Source of the DNA: Pseudomonadota bacterium
GTDB taxonomy: Bacteria; Pseudomonadota; Gammaproteobacteria; Burkholderiales; Burkholderiaceae_C
Direction of reading: 5' to 3'
Length of the DNA: 11,054 bases
Assembly (NCBI GenBank): GCA_023422975.1
Contig: JAFAGF010000256.1
Span: 1 to 11,054, forward strand
Position 1 is the first letter of the stretch. Every line of letters starts with the position of its first letter. A model generated the notes under the pieces. The model did not search any database and was not told the DNA's origin. It was given only the letters and a program-made list of their open reading frames with translations. This document shows positions 1 to 8,586 of the stretch, in pieces. Position numbers and translations under genes: made by a program.

Positions 1-1527
1 GGTTTTTATGCATTGGAGCAGACCCGCACCACCGTGGAAGAGGTCTTTGCCACGCGCGTGCAAACCCTGACCGATATCAGCGAGCTGCGCACCAACTTAG
101 GGAATCTGCAGCTCACCGAAAAGAACACCATCGTCAACGCCGACAGCACCGACATGGCACTGGAAATGTTTGGCCATTGGGAAACCACACTGTCCAGCAT
201 CAAAGAGCGCACCCAAATGCTGCACATGCTGCAGCCCGAAGATTCAGACTACGCCCAAAAACTAGGGGTGGTGTACACCTCGCTGGAACGCTATGGACAA
301 GACCTGCTGCCGATCTTGGAGCAGGTCAAGCAGGGGTTGATCAGCGCCGCCGAAGGGGCGCAGCAGGCGGAGTTTGTGCGCACGGCCATCCACGATGCAG
401 ACGCCCTGCTCAGCGCTGCCGTCATGCAGGCCCAGTCCGAGCTGGATACCGCGCGCAGCCAGATCGCAGCGCAGGCCCTGCACATGAAAATGCTCATCGC
501 CGCCGTGGCGCTGGCATCCGTGCTGGTGATGCTGCCCATCACCTTTTGGAGCGCGCGCACCATCATGCGTTCTTTGCACATGGCCCGCATGATGGCCCAG
601 CGGGTAGCCGCCGGGGATTTGTCGCAAGACATCGTGCCGCACAACCGCGACGAAGTGGGCCAGCTCGTGCAGTCCATGGCAGACATGCAAACCGCGCTGC
701 GCCGCCTGGTAGCACAGGTGCAAACCGCTGCCGGGCAGGTATCTACGGCCAGCGCTGAAATTGCCAGCGGCAACCATCACCTGAGCGAACGCACCGAAGA
801 CACAGCCACGCACCTGCAAACCACCTCGGGCGCCATGGAAGAGCTGGGACAAGGCGTGCAATACAACGCGCAGTCGAGCGAAATGGCACAGAAACAGGCG
901 CAAGCCGCCACCGATGTGGCGCATCGCGGCAAACAGGTCACGGCCCATGTGGTGCAAACCATGGCGCAAATTGCCCAAAGCTCCGAACGCATTGCCCAGA
1001 TTACGGGCGTGATTGATGGCATAGCGTTCCAAACCAATATCTTGGCACTCAACGCCGCCGTAGAAGCGGCGCGGGCGGGCGAGCAAGGCCGGGGCTTTGC
1101 CGTGGTGGCCAACGAGGTGCGCTCACTGGCCGCGCGCAGCGCCGAGGCGGCGCGCGAAATTAAGACACTGATCACCGCATCGACCGCGTGCGTGGACAGC
1201 GGCACCCATCTGGTTCACCAGGCGGGCCACACCATGGACGACATCGTCGGCAGCGTGGATCGGGTGGCGCAAGTGGTGGCCGAAATCAGCGAAGCCGCCC
1301 AGACCCAGCACCGCCAAATTGCCAATGTGCTGCGCTCCGTGGACGAGCTGGAGCAAATGACCCAGCAAAACGCGGCGTTGGTGGAGCAGTCCAGCGCGGC
1401 ATCGTCCTCATTGCACGACCAGGCCCATGTGCTGGACAAGGCCGTCAAGCAATTCACCATGCCCGGCCAGCACTTGGAACTGCTACCCATGGCAGACCAT
1501 GCCGCGCCACCAACCATAGCGGCCTGA
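1..1527 (+). CDS. Methyl-accepting chemotaxis protein, 5'-truncated by window edge
   Basis: The reading frame is open from base 1, so the true start and the first membrane helix lie upstream; 508 residues are visible. Order in the visible part: a helical ligand-binding (four-helix-bundle-like) periplasmic region of about 160 residues; one membrane helix at about 164-184 (around bases 500-555); a HAMP linker to about residue 236; then the long cytoplasmic coiled-coil signalling domain. The highly conserved hairpin tip that contacts CheA and CheW is plain at 1021-1110 ([20 protein letters not shown], followed by [14 protein letters not shown]). The protein ends at TGA 1525-1527 with a short Pro/Ala-rich tail and no NWETF-type CheR/CheB docking pentapeptide. 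The ligand cannot be read from the sequence. A TTG at 13 is unlikely to be the start because it would remove the N-terminal membrane helix that this architecture requires. The family call is firm. Confidence 0.96.
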   Translation, partial: GFYALEQTRTTVEEVFATRVQTLTDISELRTNLGNLQLTEKNTIVNADSTDMALEMFGHWETTLSSIKERTQMLHMLQPEDSDYAQKLGVVYTSLERYGQDLLPILEQVKQGLISAAEGAQQAEFVRTAIHDADALLSAAVMQAQSELDTARSQIAAQALHMKMLIAAVALASVLVMLPITFWSARTIMRSLHMARMMAQRVAAGDLSQDIVPHNRDEVGQLVQSMADMQTALRRLVAQVQTAAGQVSTASAEIASGNHHLSERTEDTATHLQTTSGAMEELGQGVQYNAQSSEMAQKQAQAATDVAHRGKQVTAHVVQTMAQIAQSSERIAQITGVIDGIAFQTNILALNAAVEAARAGEQGRGFAVVANEVRSLAARSAEAAREIKTLITASTACVDSGTHLVHQAGHTMDDIVGSVDRVAQVVAEISEAAQTQHRQIANVLRSVDELEQMTQQNAALVEQSSAASSSLHDQAHVLDKAVKQFTMPGQHLELLPMADHAAPPTIAA

Positions 1528-1640
1528 CCTGCGGGGGCCACCCACAGCTCACCAACCTTTGCGGCAAGGCAGATGCTGAATGACGGAGGCGGACATTGGC
1601 AGCAGGGCTTCCGCCTTCCTGCCCGTTCAAAATTACCATA

Positions 1641-1688
1641 AAAATAGCCGCCAACGCTTTATACACAAGCACAGGCAGCTATTTTTTT
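1641..1688. terminator. Palindromic element between convergent genes, likely bidirectional terminator
   Basis: The outer arms AAAATAGCCGCC (1641-1652) and GGCAGCTATTTT (1674-1685) are complementary at 11 of 12 positions. An inner AACGCTT/AAGC pairing is partial, and a run of T follows on the + strand to 1688. On the - strand the copy also ends in a short T-run. It sits in the 181-bp gap between the stops of the chemotaxis gene and the convergent protease gene, the right place for a two-way terminator. From memory, it resembles a short palindromic repeat common in Comamonadaceae intergenic regions; no second copy is visible in this window to confirm that. Confidence 0.7.
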
Positions 1689-1708
1689 AGCATTTCAACC
1701 CGCTGGTT

Positions 1709-2224
1709 TTACAGGGGCCGCAACTCCAGTACATCGCCCTGTATGGACACCTGAAACTGCCGCAGAAAGTTCTGCCCCAGCAGTGCATCGTGCTCAGTGC
1801 GCCCGGTATAGCCCGTGCCTACCGTCAAATTGCGCACCTGCAGCGGACCCACCTGAATGTTTTGCGCACGCACCAACCGCCCCATGCGTGGACCATTGGC
1901 AGTTTGAAACTGCACTGCCTGCCCGCCCTCCAGTCCAGCACGCTGGGCCAGGGCATCGGTCACCGCAATCGATGAAGCACCCGTATCGACCATGAAGCGC
2001 ACGGGCTGGCCGTTGATGCTGCCATCGGCATAAAAGTGTCCGTCGCGCTGGCGCTGCAGTTGCAAGCCACCGTTCGAAAGCACCACCGCCGCCGAGGGCT
2101 GCAAGTAGCGATCCATGACCACATACATCACGCCCAGCGCCACCAACCAAAACAGCGCCATCCCCACATTCAAGCGCCACAGCGAGCGCCCGGCTTGGCG
2201 CATGCGCATACCAGCCGCGGTCAT
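1709..2224 (-). CDS. Membrane-anchored retropepsin-like aspartic protease (clan AA)
   Basis: 171 residues. A short N-terminal arm is followed by one membrane helix at about 20-38, then a single retropepsin-like domain with the catalytic DTGAS motif at 80-84 and the second conserved hydrophobic motif ALLGQNFL at 147-154. One active-site Asp per chain means it must dimerise to be active, as in other retropepsin-like bacterial proteins of this type (TIGR02281-like). The helix predicts an inner-membrane protein with the catalytic domain on the periplasmic side. I chose ATG 2224 because its A is the last base of the upstream pirin gene's TGA (TGATG overlap), which suggests translational coupling. 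The frame stays open further upstream only because it overlaps pirin. ATG codons at 2209 and 2203 are alternatives, and no strong ribosome site distinguishes them. Physiological substrate unknown. Confidence 0.85.
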   Translation of the reverse strand: MTAAGMRMRQAGRSLWRLNVGMALFWLVALGVMYVVMDRYLQPSAAVVLSNGGLQLQRQRDGHFYADGSINGQPVRFMVDTGASSIAVTDALAQRAGLEGGQAVQFQTANGPRMGRLVRAQNIQVGPLQVRNLTVGTGYTGRTEHDALLGQNFLRQFQVSIQGDVLELRPL

Positions 2225-3108
2225 CAAGGCACTTGGGGCGCAGCCAGACGGCGGTGTTCCCCGCCCTCTACCGTGCCAAAGCGGGCATCGCGGGCTTCCC
2301 ACTGCGCGCGGTACTCGCGGATGGCCTGCAAATCCTTGCCCAGAAAGTTCCACCACACGGTGACCTTGTCCGTAAATGGTGTGCCACCCACTACCAGCAA
2401 ACGGGTGCCTGCTTGCAGTTGCAACACCAGCTGCGTGCGCCCGGGTGCCAAATAAGCCAGCTCATCGTGAACGAAGGCTTCGCCCTCCAGCGCAAAACCG
2501 CCTGTCAGCGCCATCAGCCCGTATTCAAAGTCTGTCTGCAACTCCAGCGTTACGGTCGCCACTGCCTCAGCCAGCACATCCAACCCAATCAACGGCGAAT
2601 GCAGCGCGGTCGGTGCCGTGTGTGCACCATAGCTGCCCGCCATCAACGACCAAGCGCAGCCCTGCACCTGCCACTGCGGCACCTGTGCATAGTGCGCGAA
2701 GGCGGGCGGCTGATCGGCCACGGCATCGGGCAAGGCAATCCACAGTTGCGCCGCGTGGATGCGCCCACCGGGCGTCAAAGAATCCTCGGTGTGCGAGATG
2801 CCATAGCCTGCCGTCATCAGGTTGACCTGCTGAGGGCGCACCACCTGCTCAGAGCCCAGGCTGTCGCGGTGCATGACTTCACCCTCAATCATCCAGGTGA
2901 AGGTTTGCAAGCGGGTGTGCGGGTGGGCGCCCACATGCAAGCCGCCATCTGGCGCAAACTGCAGCGGTCCCAAATGGTCCAGAAAACACCAGGCACCAAT
3001 CATGCGCCGCTCTTTGGTGGGCAAGGCGCGGGCAATTTCCATCCCCTCTCCCAAGCTGCCTTTGCGGGCTGTGATACGTTGCACCGGGGGGAAAGTGGAC
3101 TCAGACAT
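2224..3108 (-). CDS. Pirin family protein (bicupin, quercetinase-like)
   Basis: 294 residues, the usual length for bacterial pirins. The N-terminal cupin carries the expected metal-binding set: H62 and H64 in HVGAHPHTRLQTFT, then H106 and E108 in GYGISHTEDS. This matches the His/His/His/Glu arrangement of human pirin and E. coli YhhW. Known family members bind Fe or a similar metal; some cleave quercetin in vitro, but the bacterial in vivo role is mostly unclear, so I do not assign a substrate. The start at 3108 is preferred over an upstream in-frame ATG at 3162 because AAGGAG lies six bases before it and the homologous domain begins just after. It lies 56 bp downstream of selU and overlaps the protease gene by one base, so the three genes are probably one transcript. 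Confidence 0.92.
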   Translation of the reverse strand: MSESTFPPVQRITARKGSLGEGMEIARALPTKERRMIGAWCFLDHLGPLQFAPDGGLHVGAHPHTRLQTFTWMIEGEVMHRDSLGSEQVVRPQQVNLMTAGYGISHTEDSLTPGGRIHAAQLWIALPDAVADQPPAFAHYAQVPQWQVQGCAWSLMAGSYGAHTAPTALHSPLIGLDVLAEAVATVTLELQTDFEYGLMALTGGFALEGEAFVHDELAYLAPGRTQLVLQLQAGTRLLVVGGTPFTDKVTVWWNFLGKDLQAIREYRAQWEARDARFGTVEGGEHRRLAAPQVP

Positions 3109-3114
3109 GCAGTT

Positions 3115-3120
3115 CTCCTT
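3115..3120 (-). promoter_or_regulatory. Ribosome binding site of the pirin gene
   Basis: AAGGAG read on the - strand, six bases before ATG 3108. It decides the start of the pirin gene against the longer frame beginning at 3162. Confidence 0.8.
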
Positions 3121-3164
3121 GGGGGAATGGAAAGTGTGGGTAATCGTATAAATGTGCTGCAAAT

Positions 3165-4208
3165 CTACCGCAGCATCTGAGTGGCCAGCGCCTGAACCGC
3201 TGGCACCGAAAGGTCATTAGCGGGCAGGCACTGGCGCTGCGGCCATTGCGTGAAATGCTTGGACTGCGAACGTGCGTACTGCGGGTCGTAGTGCAGGCGC
3301 ATGAGTTCTTCAAACAAGGCCGGTAAATCGCCCTCCCGCGCCCAGGCCTGCCAGCGGGCAACGGTTTCATTGCCCTGAATCTCTTTCAAAAACCCCATAC
3401 GCTCGCACAGGCTCTCGACCTCATCCCCCAGATAGGCGTAGTCGCGCAGCAAATATTCCAAACGCGCCTGGGGCGTGGCGTGGATTTCCACCACTGCAGA
3501 TTGACGCATATGCTGTACCAGCTGCAGCGGCAGCGTGATACGGCCAATCTTGGGGCTCTCGCCCTCAATGAATACCGGCTGACTCACATCCAAGGCTTGG
3601 AGTTCCTGGGCCAGCAAAGTATCAAAGTGCTTTTGACTGGGTTGCGCTACACCGGGCAGCCCTCCCAGCAAAGAACCTTTGTGGCGCGCCAGCCCTTCCA
3701 GATCCAGCACTTGGGCACCCTGCTCCTTCAAAGCGTGCAGCACCCGGGTCTTGGCGCTGCCCGTCGCACCACAGAGCACGCGCAGCTGCAATTGCGACAC
3801 GATGGCCTCTGTCACCTCCAGCACATGGTGGCGAAATGCCTTGTACCCCCCTGCCAGTTGCTGCGCATCCCAGCCCACCAAACGCAGCCACGTCACCATG
3901 GAGCCACTGCGCAAACCACCGCGCCAGCAATACACCAAGGGCTTCCAATTCGCTGGCTTGTCCGCAAAGGTGGTGTGCAAGTGCTTGGCCAAATTGGCGG
4001 CCACCATGGCCGCTCCCAGGCGTTTGGCCTCAAACGGGCTGACCTGCTTATAGATAGTACCTATCGTGACACGCTCTTCATTGCTGAGCACAGGGCAATT
4101 GATGGCGCCTGGAATACGGTCTAACTCAAACTCTGCAGGGGTGCGAGCGTCAATGATGCAGCTGTACTGCGCAATGTCAGTGACACGAACGGGTTGGCGG
4201 TGGGACAT
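3165..4208 (-). CDS. selU: tRNA 2-selenouridine synthase SelU (MnmH)
   Basis: 347 residues, close to E. coli SelU/YbbB (364). It replaces sulfur by selenium at C2 of mnm5s2U at the wobble position of tRNA Lys, Glu and Gln, through a geranylated intermediate, with selenophosphate as donor. An N-terminal rhodanese domain holds the catalytic Cys94 in YCWRGGLRSGS (E. coli Cys97). A C-terminal P-loop domain follows, with Walker-A-like GATGSAKT at 147-154. The Gly normally just before the P-loop Lys is Ala here. The LVYCWRGG and FEGESPKIG-like (here IEGESPKIG) blocks make the family call firm. No strong Shine-Dalgarno precedes ATG 4208, but the N-terminus aligns in length with the family. It is divergent from fdnG and leads a leftward group with pirin and the protease. 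Its linkage to fdnGHI and selA fits a selenium locus. Confidence 0.95.
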   Translation of the reverse strand: MSHRQPVRVTDIAQYSCIIDARTPAEFELDRIPGAINCPVLSNEERVTIGTIYKQVSPFEAKRLGAAMVAANLAKHLHTTFADKPANWKPLVYCWRGGLRSGSMVTWLRLVGWDAQQLAGGYKAFRHHVLEVTEAIVSQLQLRVLCGATGSAKTRVLHALKEQGAQVLDLEGLARHKGSLLGGLPGVAQPSQKHFDTLLAQELQALDVSQPVFIEGESPKIGRITLPLQLVQHMRQSAVVEIHATPQARLEYLLRDYAYLGDEVESLCERMGFLKEIQGNETVARWQAWAREGDLPALFEELMRLHYDPQYARSQSKHFTQWPQRQCLPANDLSVPAVQALATQMLR

Positions 4209-4291
4209 GAAAATTCAACAGTGCTTATGCGGGCGCGCAGGCTCGACAGTCTTTTCCACAGCGTAAGGTGTGCGGATACCAGACAAGGGTG

Positions 4292-4304
4292 GTCGAGCCT
4301 CGAC
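4292..4304. repeat. Perfect 6-bp inverted repeat with 1-bp centre
   Basis: GTCGAG-C-CTCGAC, a 13-bp perfect dyad about 85 bp upstream of the selU start and 275 bp upstream of fdnG. It may be a protein site or chance; no adjacent T-run suggests termination. Confidence 0.35.
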
Positions 4305-4426
4305 ACGCCTCTGCCACAGCAGAGAACCTTGATGACAAGGCGTGGATTGTCTCTGTTCTTGCCATCACCTGCAGGCCACCAGGCAGCACTGACATTGAAG
4401 GTGTTGTCTTACATCCAGCAGCGAGG

Positions 4427-4448
4427 GTTTGCATCGGTACCTGCAAAC
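4427..4448. promoter_or_regulatory. Dyad upstream of fdnG, candidate operator
   Basis: GTTTGCA (4427-4433), an 8-bp spacer holding GGTACC, then TGCAAAC (4442-4448): perfect 7-bp arms over 22 bp. It lies about 130 bp before the fdnG start. Size and symmetry suit a dimeric regulator, but I cannot name the protein. Confidence 0.4.
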
Positions 4449-4454
4449 ACGATC

Positions 4455-4472
4455 TATGCAACCATATGCATA
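4455..4472. promoter_or_regulatory. Second dyad upstream of fdnG, candidate operator
   Basis: TATGCA (4455-4460), six-base spacer, TGCATA (4467-4472). The arms share the TGCA core with the dyad at 4427-4448, and the two centres are 26 bp apart. The pairing suggests, but does not prove, a tandem binding site. Confidence 0.35.
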
Positions 4473-4577
4473 CATTCCCCAGCAACCTTCATCGGTTAAA
4501 GCCAAGAATGTGGGTCTTGTATGAGACACATAACTAGAATTTCGCCTACAAGCGTCAAGTTTTAAAAAGGTAACCCC

Positions 4578-7500
4578 ATGGTGCAACTATCCAGACGCCA
4601 GTTCATGCAAGTGACTGGCTCGAGTCTGGCGGCATCCAGCTTGGCAGTGATGGGCTTCTCGCCCACCGCCGCACTTGCTGAAGTACGCCAGTTCAAGCTG
4701 GCCGCTACCACCGTCACACGGCAGACATGTACGTACTGCTCGGTCGGTTGCGGTCTTTTGATGTATTCGTACAGCGACGGTGTCAAGAACGCCAAGCTGT
4801 CCGTCATGCACGTCGAAGGCGACCCAGATCACCCCGTCAACCGCGGCACACTGTGCCCCAAGGGTGCTTCGTTGCTCGATTTCGTGCACAGCCCCAACCG
4901 TCTCAAGTACCCCGAGTACCGCGCTCCTGGCTCCACCGAGTGGAAGCGCATGTCTTGGGACGAAGCCTTGGACCGTATCGCAAAGCTTCTGAAAGAAGAC
5001 CGCGACGCCAACTTCGTTGAAAAGAATGAAAAAGGCCAGACGGTTAATCGCTGGCTCACCACCGGCATGCTGGCTGCCTCGGCCTCCAGCAACGAAGCCG
5101 GTTACGTCACACACAAAGTAGCCCGTTCCTGGGGTCTGCTGGCGCTCGATAACCAAGCACGTGTCTGACACGGCCCGACGGTGGCAGGTCTTGCCCCGAC
5201 GTTTGGCCGTGGAGCCATGACCAATCACTGGGAAGACATCAAGAATGCTGATGTGATTCTCGTGATGGGTGGTAACGCAGCAGAAGCTCACCCTTGTGGC
5301 TTCAAGTGGGTCACCGAAGCGAAGGAGCACAACGGTGCGCACTTCATGGTGGTCGATCCCCGTTTCAACCGTTCCGCATCGGTTGCCGATTTCTACGCCC
5401 CTATTCGTTCGGGCTCGGACATCGTATTCCTGGGCGGCATCATCAATTACTTGTTGACCAACGACAAGATTCACCACGAGTACGTGAAGAACTACACAGA
5501 CTTCTCGTTCATCGTTCGTGAAGACTTTGCGTTCGACGAAGGTATCTTCTCGGGCTACAACCCCGAAACCCGCACCTACGACAAATCGTCATGGGACTAT
5601 GAGCTGGGTGAAGATGGCTTTGCAAAGGTCGACCCCACACTGCAGCACCCACGCTGCGTGTACCAATGGCTCAAACGCCATTACGCAGGCTACACCCCTG
5701 AAAAGGTAGAGAGCATTTGCGGCACACCCAAGGCGAAGTTCCTGCACGTTGCAGAGCAATTTGCCTCGACTGCCGTGGCTGGCCGTGTTGCCACCATCAT
5801 GTACGCCCTGGGCTGGACACAGCACACCACAGGCGCACAGATGCTGCGTACTGGCGCCATGATTCAGCTGCTGTGCGGCAATATCGGTGTGGCCGGTGGT
5901 GGCATGAACGCCTTGCGCGGTCACTCCAACATCCAAGGTCTGACTGACTTGGGCATCTTGTCCGCTTCGTTACCGGGTTACCTGACGCTGCCTAACGAGA
6001 GCGAGCAAGACTACGAGAAGTACATCGGTGCACGCACCCCCAAGATGCTACGACCAGGCCAGATGAACTACTGGGCCAATACGCCCAAGTTCCATGTCAG
6101 CCTGATGAAGGCATGGTGGGGTCCTGCTGCAACTGCTGAAAACAACTGGGCTTTCGACTATCTGCCCAAGTTGGACAAGCAGTACGACATGCTGCAGATC
6201 ACCGACATGATGGTGCAAGGCAAGGTCAATGGCTACATTGCCCAAGGCTTTAACCCATTGGCGTCGCTGGCCAACTCGAACAACGTTCGCAATGGCTTGA
6301 GCAAGCTGAAGTTCTTGGTCGTCATGGATCCGCTGGTGACAGAAACTTCCGAGTTCTGGAAAAACCACGGCGAATTCAACGACGTAGACAGCGCTTCCAT
6401 CCAAACCGAAGTGTTCCGCCTGCCTACCACCTGCTTCGCGGAAGAAGACGGTGCTGTGGTGAGCTCCTCCCGTGTGCTGCAGTGGCACTGGAAGGCGGCT
6501 GATGCCCCTGGTGAAGCCAAAACCGACATCGCCATCATGTCTGGCCTGCACCTGCGCTTGAAGAAGATGTACGACACGGACGGCGGCAAGTTCCCCGACC
6601 CGATCGTCAATCTCTACTGGCCTTATGCACAGGCGGCACACCCATCCTCCGAGGAAATTGCCAAGGAGTACAACGGCCGCGCACTGGTCGACCTGTACGA
6701 CCCCAAGGATCCAACCAAACTCATTCGCAAGGCTGGCGAGCAGTTGGGCGGCTTTGGCGAAATGCGCGATGACGGCACCACCTTGGGCGGCTGCTGGATT
6801 TGGGCGGGTAGCTGGACTTCGTCGGGTAACCAGATGGCTCGCCGCGACAACAGCGACCCTACAGGCATTGGCAATACGCTGAACTGGGCTTGGGCATGGC
6901 CTGCCAACCGCCGCATTCTGTACAACCGTGCATCGTGCGACCGCCAAGGCAAACCATTCAACCCCAACCGCGTGCTGATCAAGTGGGATGGCAAAAAGTG
7001 GGGTGGCGCAGACGTGCCAGACGTGGCCGTGGGCCTGGACCCAGAAGTCATCAACCCCTTCATCATGAACCCTGAAGGTGTGGCTCGCTTCTTTGCTCGC
7101 AAGGGCATGAACGAAGGGCCGTTCCCTACGCACTACGAAGCGTTCGACAACCCACTGGGCTACAACCCCATGTACCCCGAGAACAAGCTGGCGGTTATCA
7201 ACCCCGCTGCACGTATCTTGGAGTCGACCAAGGGCACCGCTGGCGATCCTAAGGACTACCCACACGTGGGTACCACCTACCGCCTGACCGAGCACTTCCA
7301 CTACTGGACCAAGCACGTTCAGCTGAACAACATCGTTCAGCCCGAACAGTTTGTGGAAATTGGTGAAGCGCTGGCCAAGGAGCTGGGTATTGAGACTGGC
7401 CAGAAGGTCAAGGTTTCGTCCAAGCGAGGCTTCGTGAAGGCTGCGGCTGTGGTGACTAAGCGCATCAAGCCTATGCAGATCGATGGCAAAACCATTCACC

Positions 7501-7643
7501 ACGTGGGTATCCCAATCCACTGGGGCTTCTCGACGACAGGTCGTAAAGGCTATATGGCCAACAACCTGACCGCATCGATTGGCGATGGCAACAGCAACAC
7601 CCCTGAGTCCAAGACCTTCCTGGTCAAGGTCGAGAAGGCATAA
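4578..7643 (+). CDS. fdnG: Formate dehydrogenase-N alpha subunit, selenocysteine-containing (in-frame UGA at 5166)
   Basis: 1021 residues when UGA 5166-5168 is read as selenocysteine 197 (E. coli FdnG: 1015, Sec196). It is the catalytic bis-molybdopterin-guanine-dinucleotide subunit that oxidises formate to CO2. A Tat signal (SRRQFM near residues 5-10, hydrophobic stretch, then ALA) predicts export, so catalysis faces the periplasm. One [4Fe-4S] cluster is bound by C51, C54, C58 (CTYCSVGC) and C93 (TLCPKG). The active site reads NQARV-U-HGPTVAGLAPTFGRGAMTN, with the His after Sec conserved. The molybdopterin domains fill the rest and the C-terminus is intact to TAA 7641. AAAAGG lies seven bases before ATG 4578. 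The downstream frame stays in phase with no other break, so this is recoding and not a pseudogene. fdnG and fdoG isozymes cannot be separated by sequence reading; I use fdnG as a family name. First gene of the fdnGHI operon. Confidence 0.97.
5166..5203 (+). promoter_or_regulatory. Selenocysteine UGA codon and bacterial SECIS hairpin
   Basis: UGA at 5166-5168 is followed directly by a hairpin in the coding sequence. Counting U of UGA as 1, C14-G15-G16 pairs with C31-C32-G33, U17 (5182) is bulged, G18-G19-C20-A21 pairs with U27-G28-C29-C30, and the apical loop GGUCU carries G23-U24 (5188-5189). These are the same positions known to matter for SelB binding in E. coli fdhF (bulged U17, loop G23 and U24). 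The spacing from UGA to loop is the standard one. Folding was done by eye. Confidence 0.92.
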
Positions 7644-7648
7644 GGAGG
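7643..7648 (+). promoter_or_regulatory. Strong ribosome binding site of fdnH
   Basis: AGGAGG, whose first A is the last base of the fdnG stop TAA, eight bases before ATG 7657. It fixes the fdnH start over the ATG four codons in (7669). Confidence 0.85.
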
Positions 7649-7656
7649 AATAGCTG

Positions 7657-8586
7657 ATGTCTTCAACCATGTCCCTCGATATCAAGCGCCGCTCGGCGAC
7701 AACCACTCCTGCGCCCAGCCAACGCGAAGCGTACAGCGGTGAAGTTGCCAAGCTGATCGACGTCTCCAAATGCATTGGCTGCAAGGCTTGCCAAACAGCT
7801 TGCATGGAGTGGAACGATTTACGCGACGAAGTCGGCACTTTGGCTGCTGGCGTTTATGACAATCCAACCGACCTCACGGCCGACTCTTGGACTGTCATGC
7901 GCTTTGCCGAGTACGAAAACGAAGCCACAGGCAATCTGGAATGGCTGATCCGCAAGGACGGCTGTATGCACTGTGAAGACCCAGGTTGCTTGAAGGCCTG
8001 CCCATCGCCCGGCGCGATCGTGCAGTACGCCAACGGCATCGTGGACTTCCAGCAAGACCAGTGCGTGGGTTGCGGTTACTGCGTGACTGGCTGCCCATTC
8101 AACATTCCACGTATTTCCAAGAAAGACCACAAGGCGTACAAGTGCACCTTGTGTTCGGATCGCGTGGCAGTTGGCCGCGAGCCCGCGTGCGTAAAAACCT
8201 GCCCTACTGGCGCCATCATGTTTGGCACCAAGAAGGCCATGCACGACCAAGCAGAACGCCGCATTGGCGATTTGCAAAACCGTGGCTACGCAAACGCTGG
8301 TTTGTATGACCCCGCCGCTGTGGGTGGCACACACGTCATGTATGTGCTGCACCACGCTGACAAGCCTTCCCTCTACAAGGGCCTGCCCGACGATCCCAAG
8401 ATCAGTCCTATGGTTTCCTTGTGGAAGGGTGTTGCCAAGCCTCTGGCTATGGCAGCTTTGGGTGCAGCCGCTGTTGGCAGCTTGTTCCACTACATCACCA
8501 AGGGCCCGAACGACGTGTCCAAGGACCTGGAAGATGAAATGGACCGCAAGGATGCCGAAGCCGAGAAGAAGGAGAACGGCCAATGA
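7657..8586 (+). CDS. fdnH: Formate dehydrogenase-N beta subunit, four [4Fe-4S] clusters
   Basis: 309 residues (E. coli FdnH 294). It carries electrons from the alpha subunit to the membrane cytochrome. Sixteen Cys in four ferredoxin-type groups are all present: C39/42/45/49, C103/106/111/115, C136/139/142/146 and C163/166/178/182. A C-terminal membrane helix at about 260-282 ([19 protein letters not shown]) anchors it, and a charged Lys/Glu-rich tail follows. It has no Tat signal of its own, as in the family, where the beta subunit is thought to be exported with the Tat-tagged alpha subunit. Its stop overlaps the fdnI start by four bases (ATGA), so the two are coupled. Confidence 0.97.
   Translation: MSSTMSLDIKRRSATTTPAPSQREAYSGEVAKLIDVSKCIGCKACQTACMEWNDLRDEVGTLAAGVYDNPTDLTADSWTVMRFAEYENEATGNLEWLIRKDGCMHCEDPGCLKACPSPGAIVQYANGIVDFQQDQCVGCGYCVTGCPFNIPRISKKDHKAYKCTLCSDRVAVGREPACVKTCPTGAIMFGTKKAMHDQAERRIGDLQNRGYANAGLYDPAAVGGTHVMYVLHHADKPSLYKGLPDDPKISPMVSLWKGVAKPLAMAALGAAAVGSLFHYITKGPNDVSKDLEDEMDRKDAEAEKKENGQ

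Larger units (their letters stand above)
4209..4577. other. Divergent intergenic region between selU and fdnG
   Basis: 369 bp, visibly more AT-rich than its flanks. Short open frames here (for example 4268-4537) lack recognisable domains and good ribosome sites, so I do not call a gene. It must carry promoters for selU (leftward) and the formate dehydrogenase operon (rightward). No convincing -35/-10 pair was found. The best rightward candidate is TTAAAG (4496) with TATGAG (4520) at 18-bp spacing, which is weak. No full FNR palindrome and no sigma-54 -24/-12 element was seen. It contains three perfect inverted repeats, listed separately. Confidence 0.6.

Noticed and set aside
1585..1618. Inverted repeat AGGCGGA/TCCGCCT after the chemotaxis gene
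   Set aside because: The loop is 16 bases and no T-run follows on either strand; the palindrome at 1641-1688 is the better terminator.
2225..2356. Extended N-terminus of the aspartic protease up to 2356
   Set aside because: It lies wholly inside the pirin gene, has no signal or domain, and the one-base overlapping ATG at 2224 gives the family's usual layout.
4220..4270. A stretch with CAGGCTCGACAG recalling the T-arm of tRNA-Sec (selC)
   Set aside because: The required T-stem does not pair, and no acceptor stem or long variable arm can be built around it.
4517..4540. TTGTAT and TAGAAT as an fdnG promoter
   Set aside because: The spacing is only 12 bp, too short for a sigma-70 promoter.
5166..5168. 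In-frame TGA as a nonsense mutation or sequencing error in fdnG
   Set aside because: It is exactly at the known Sec position with a matching SECIS hairpin, intact flanking motifs, and selA in the same locus.
6048..7838. Long open frame of 596 codons on the - strand opposite fdnG and fdnH
   Set aside because: It mirrors the codon structure of a GC-rich real gene, has no recognisable domain, and runs across two well-supported genes.
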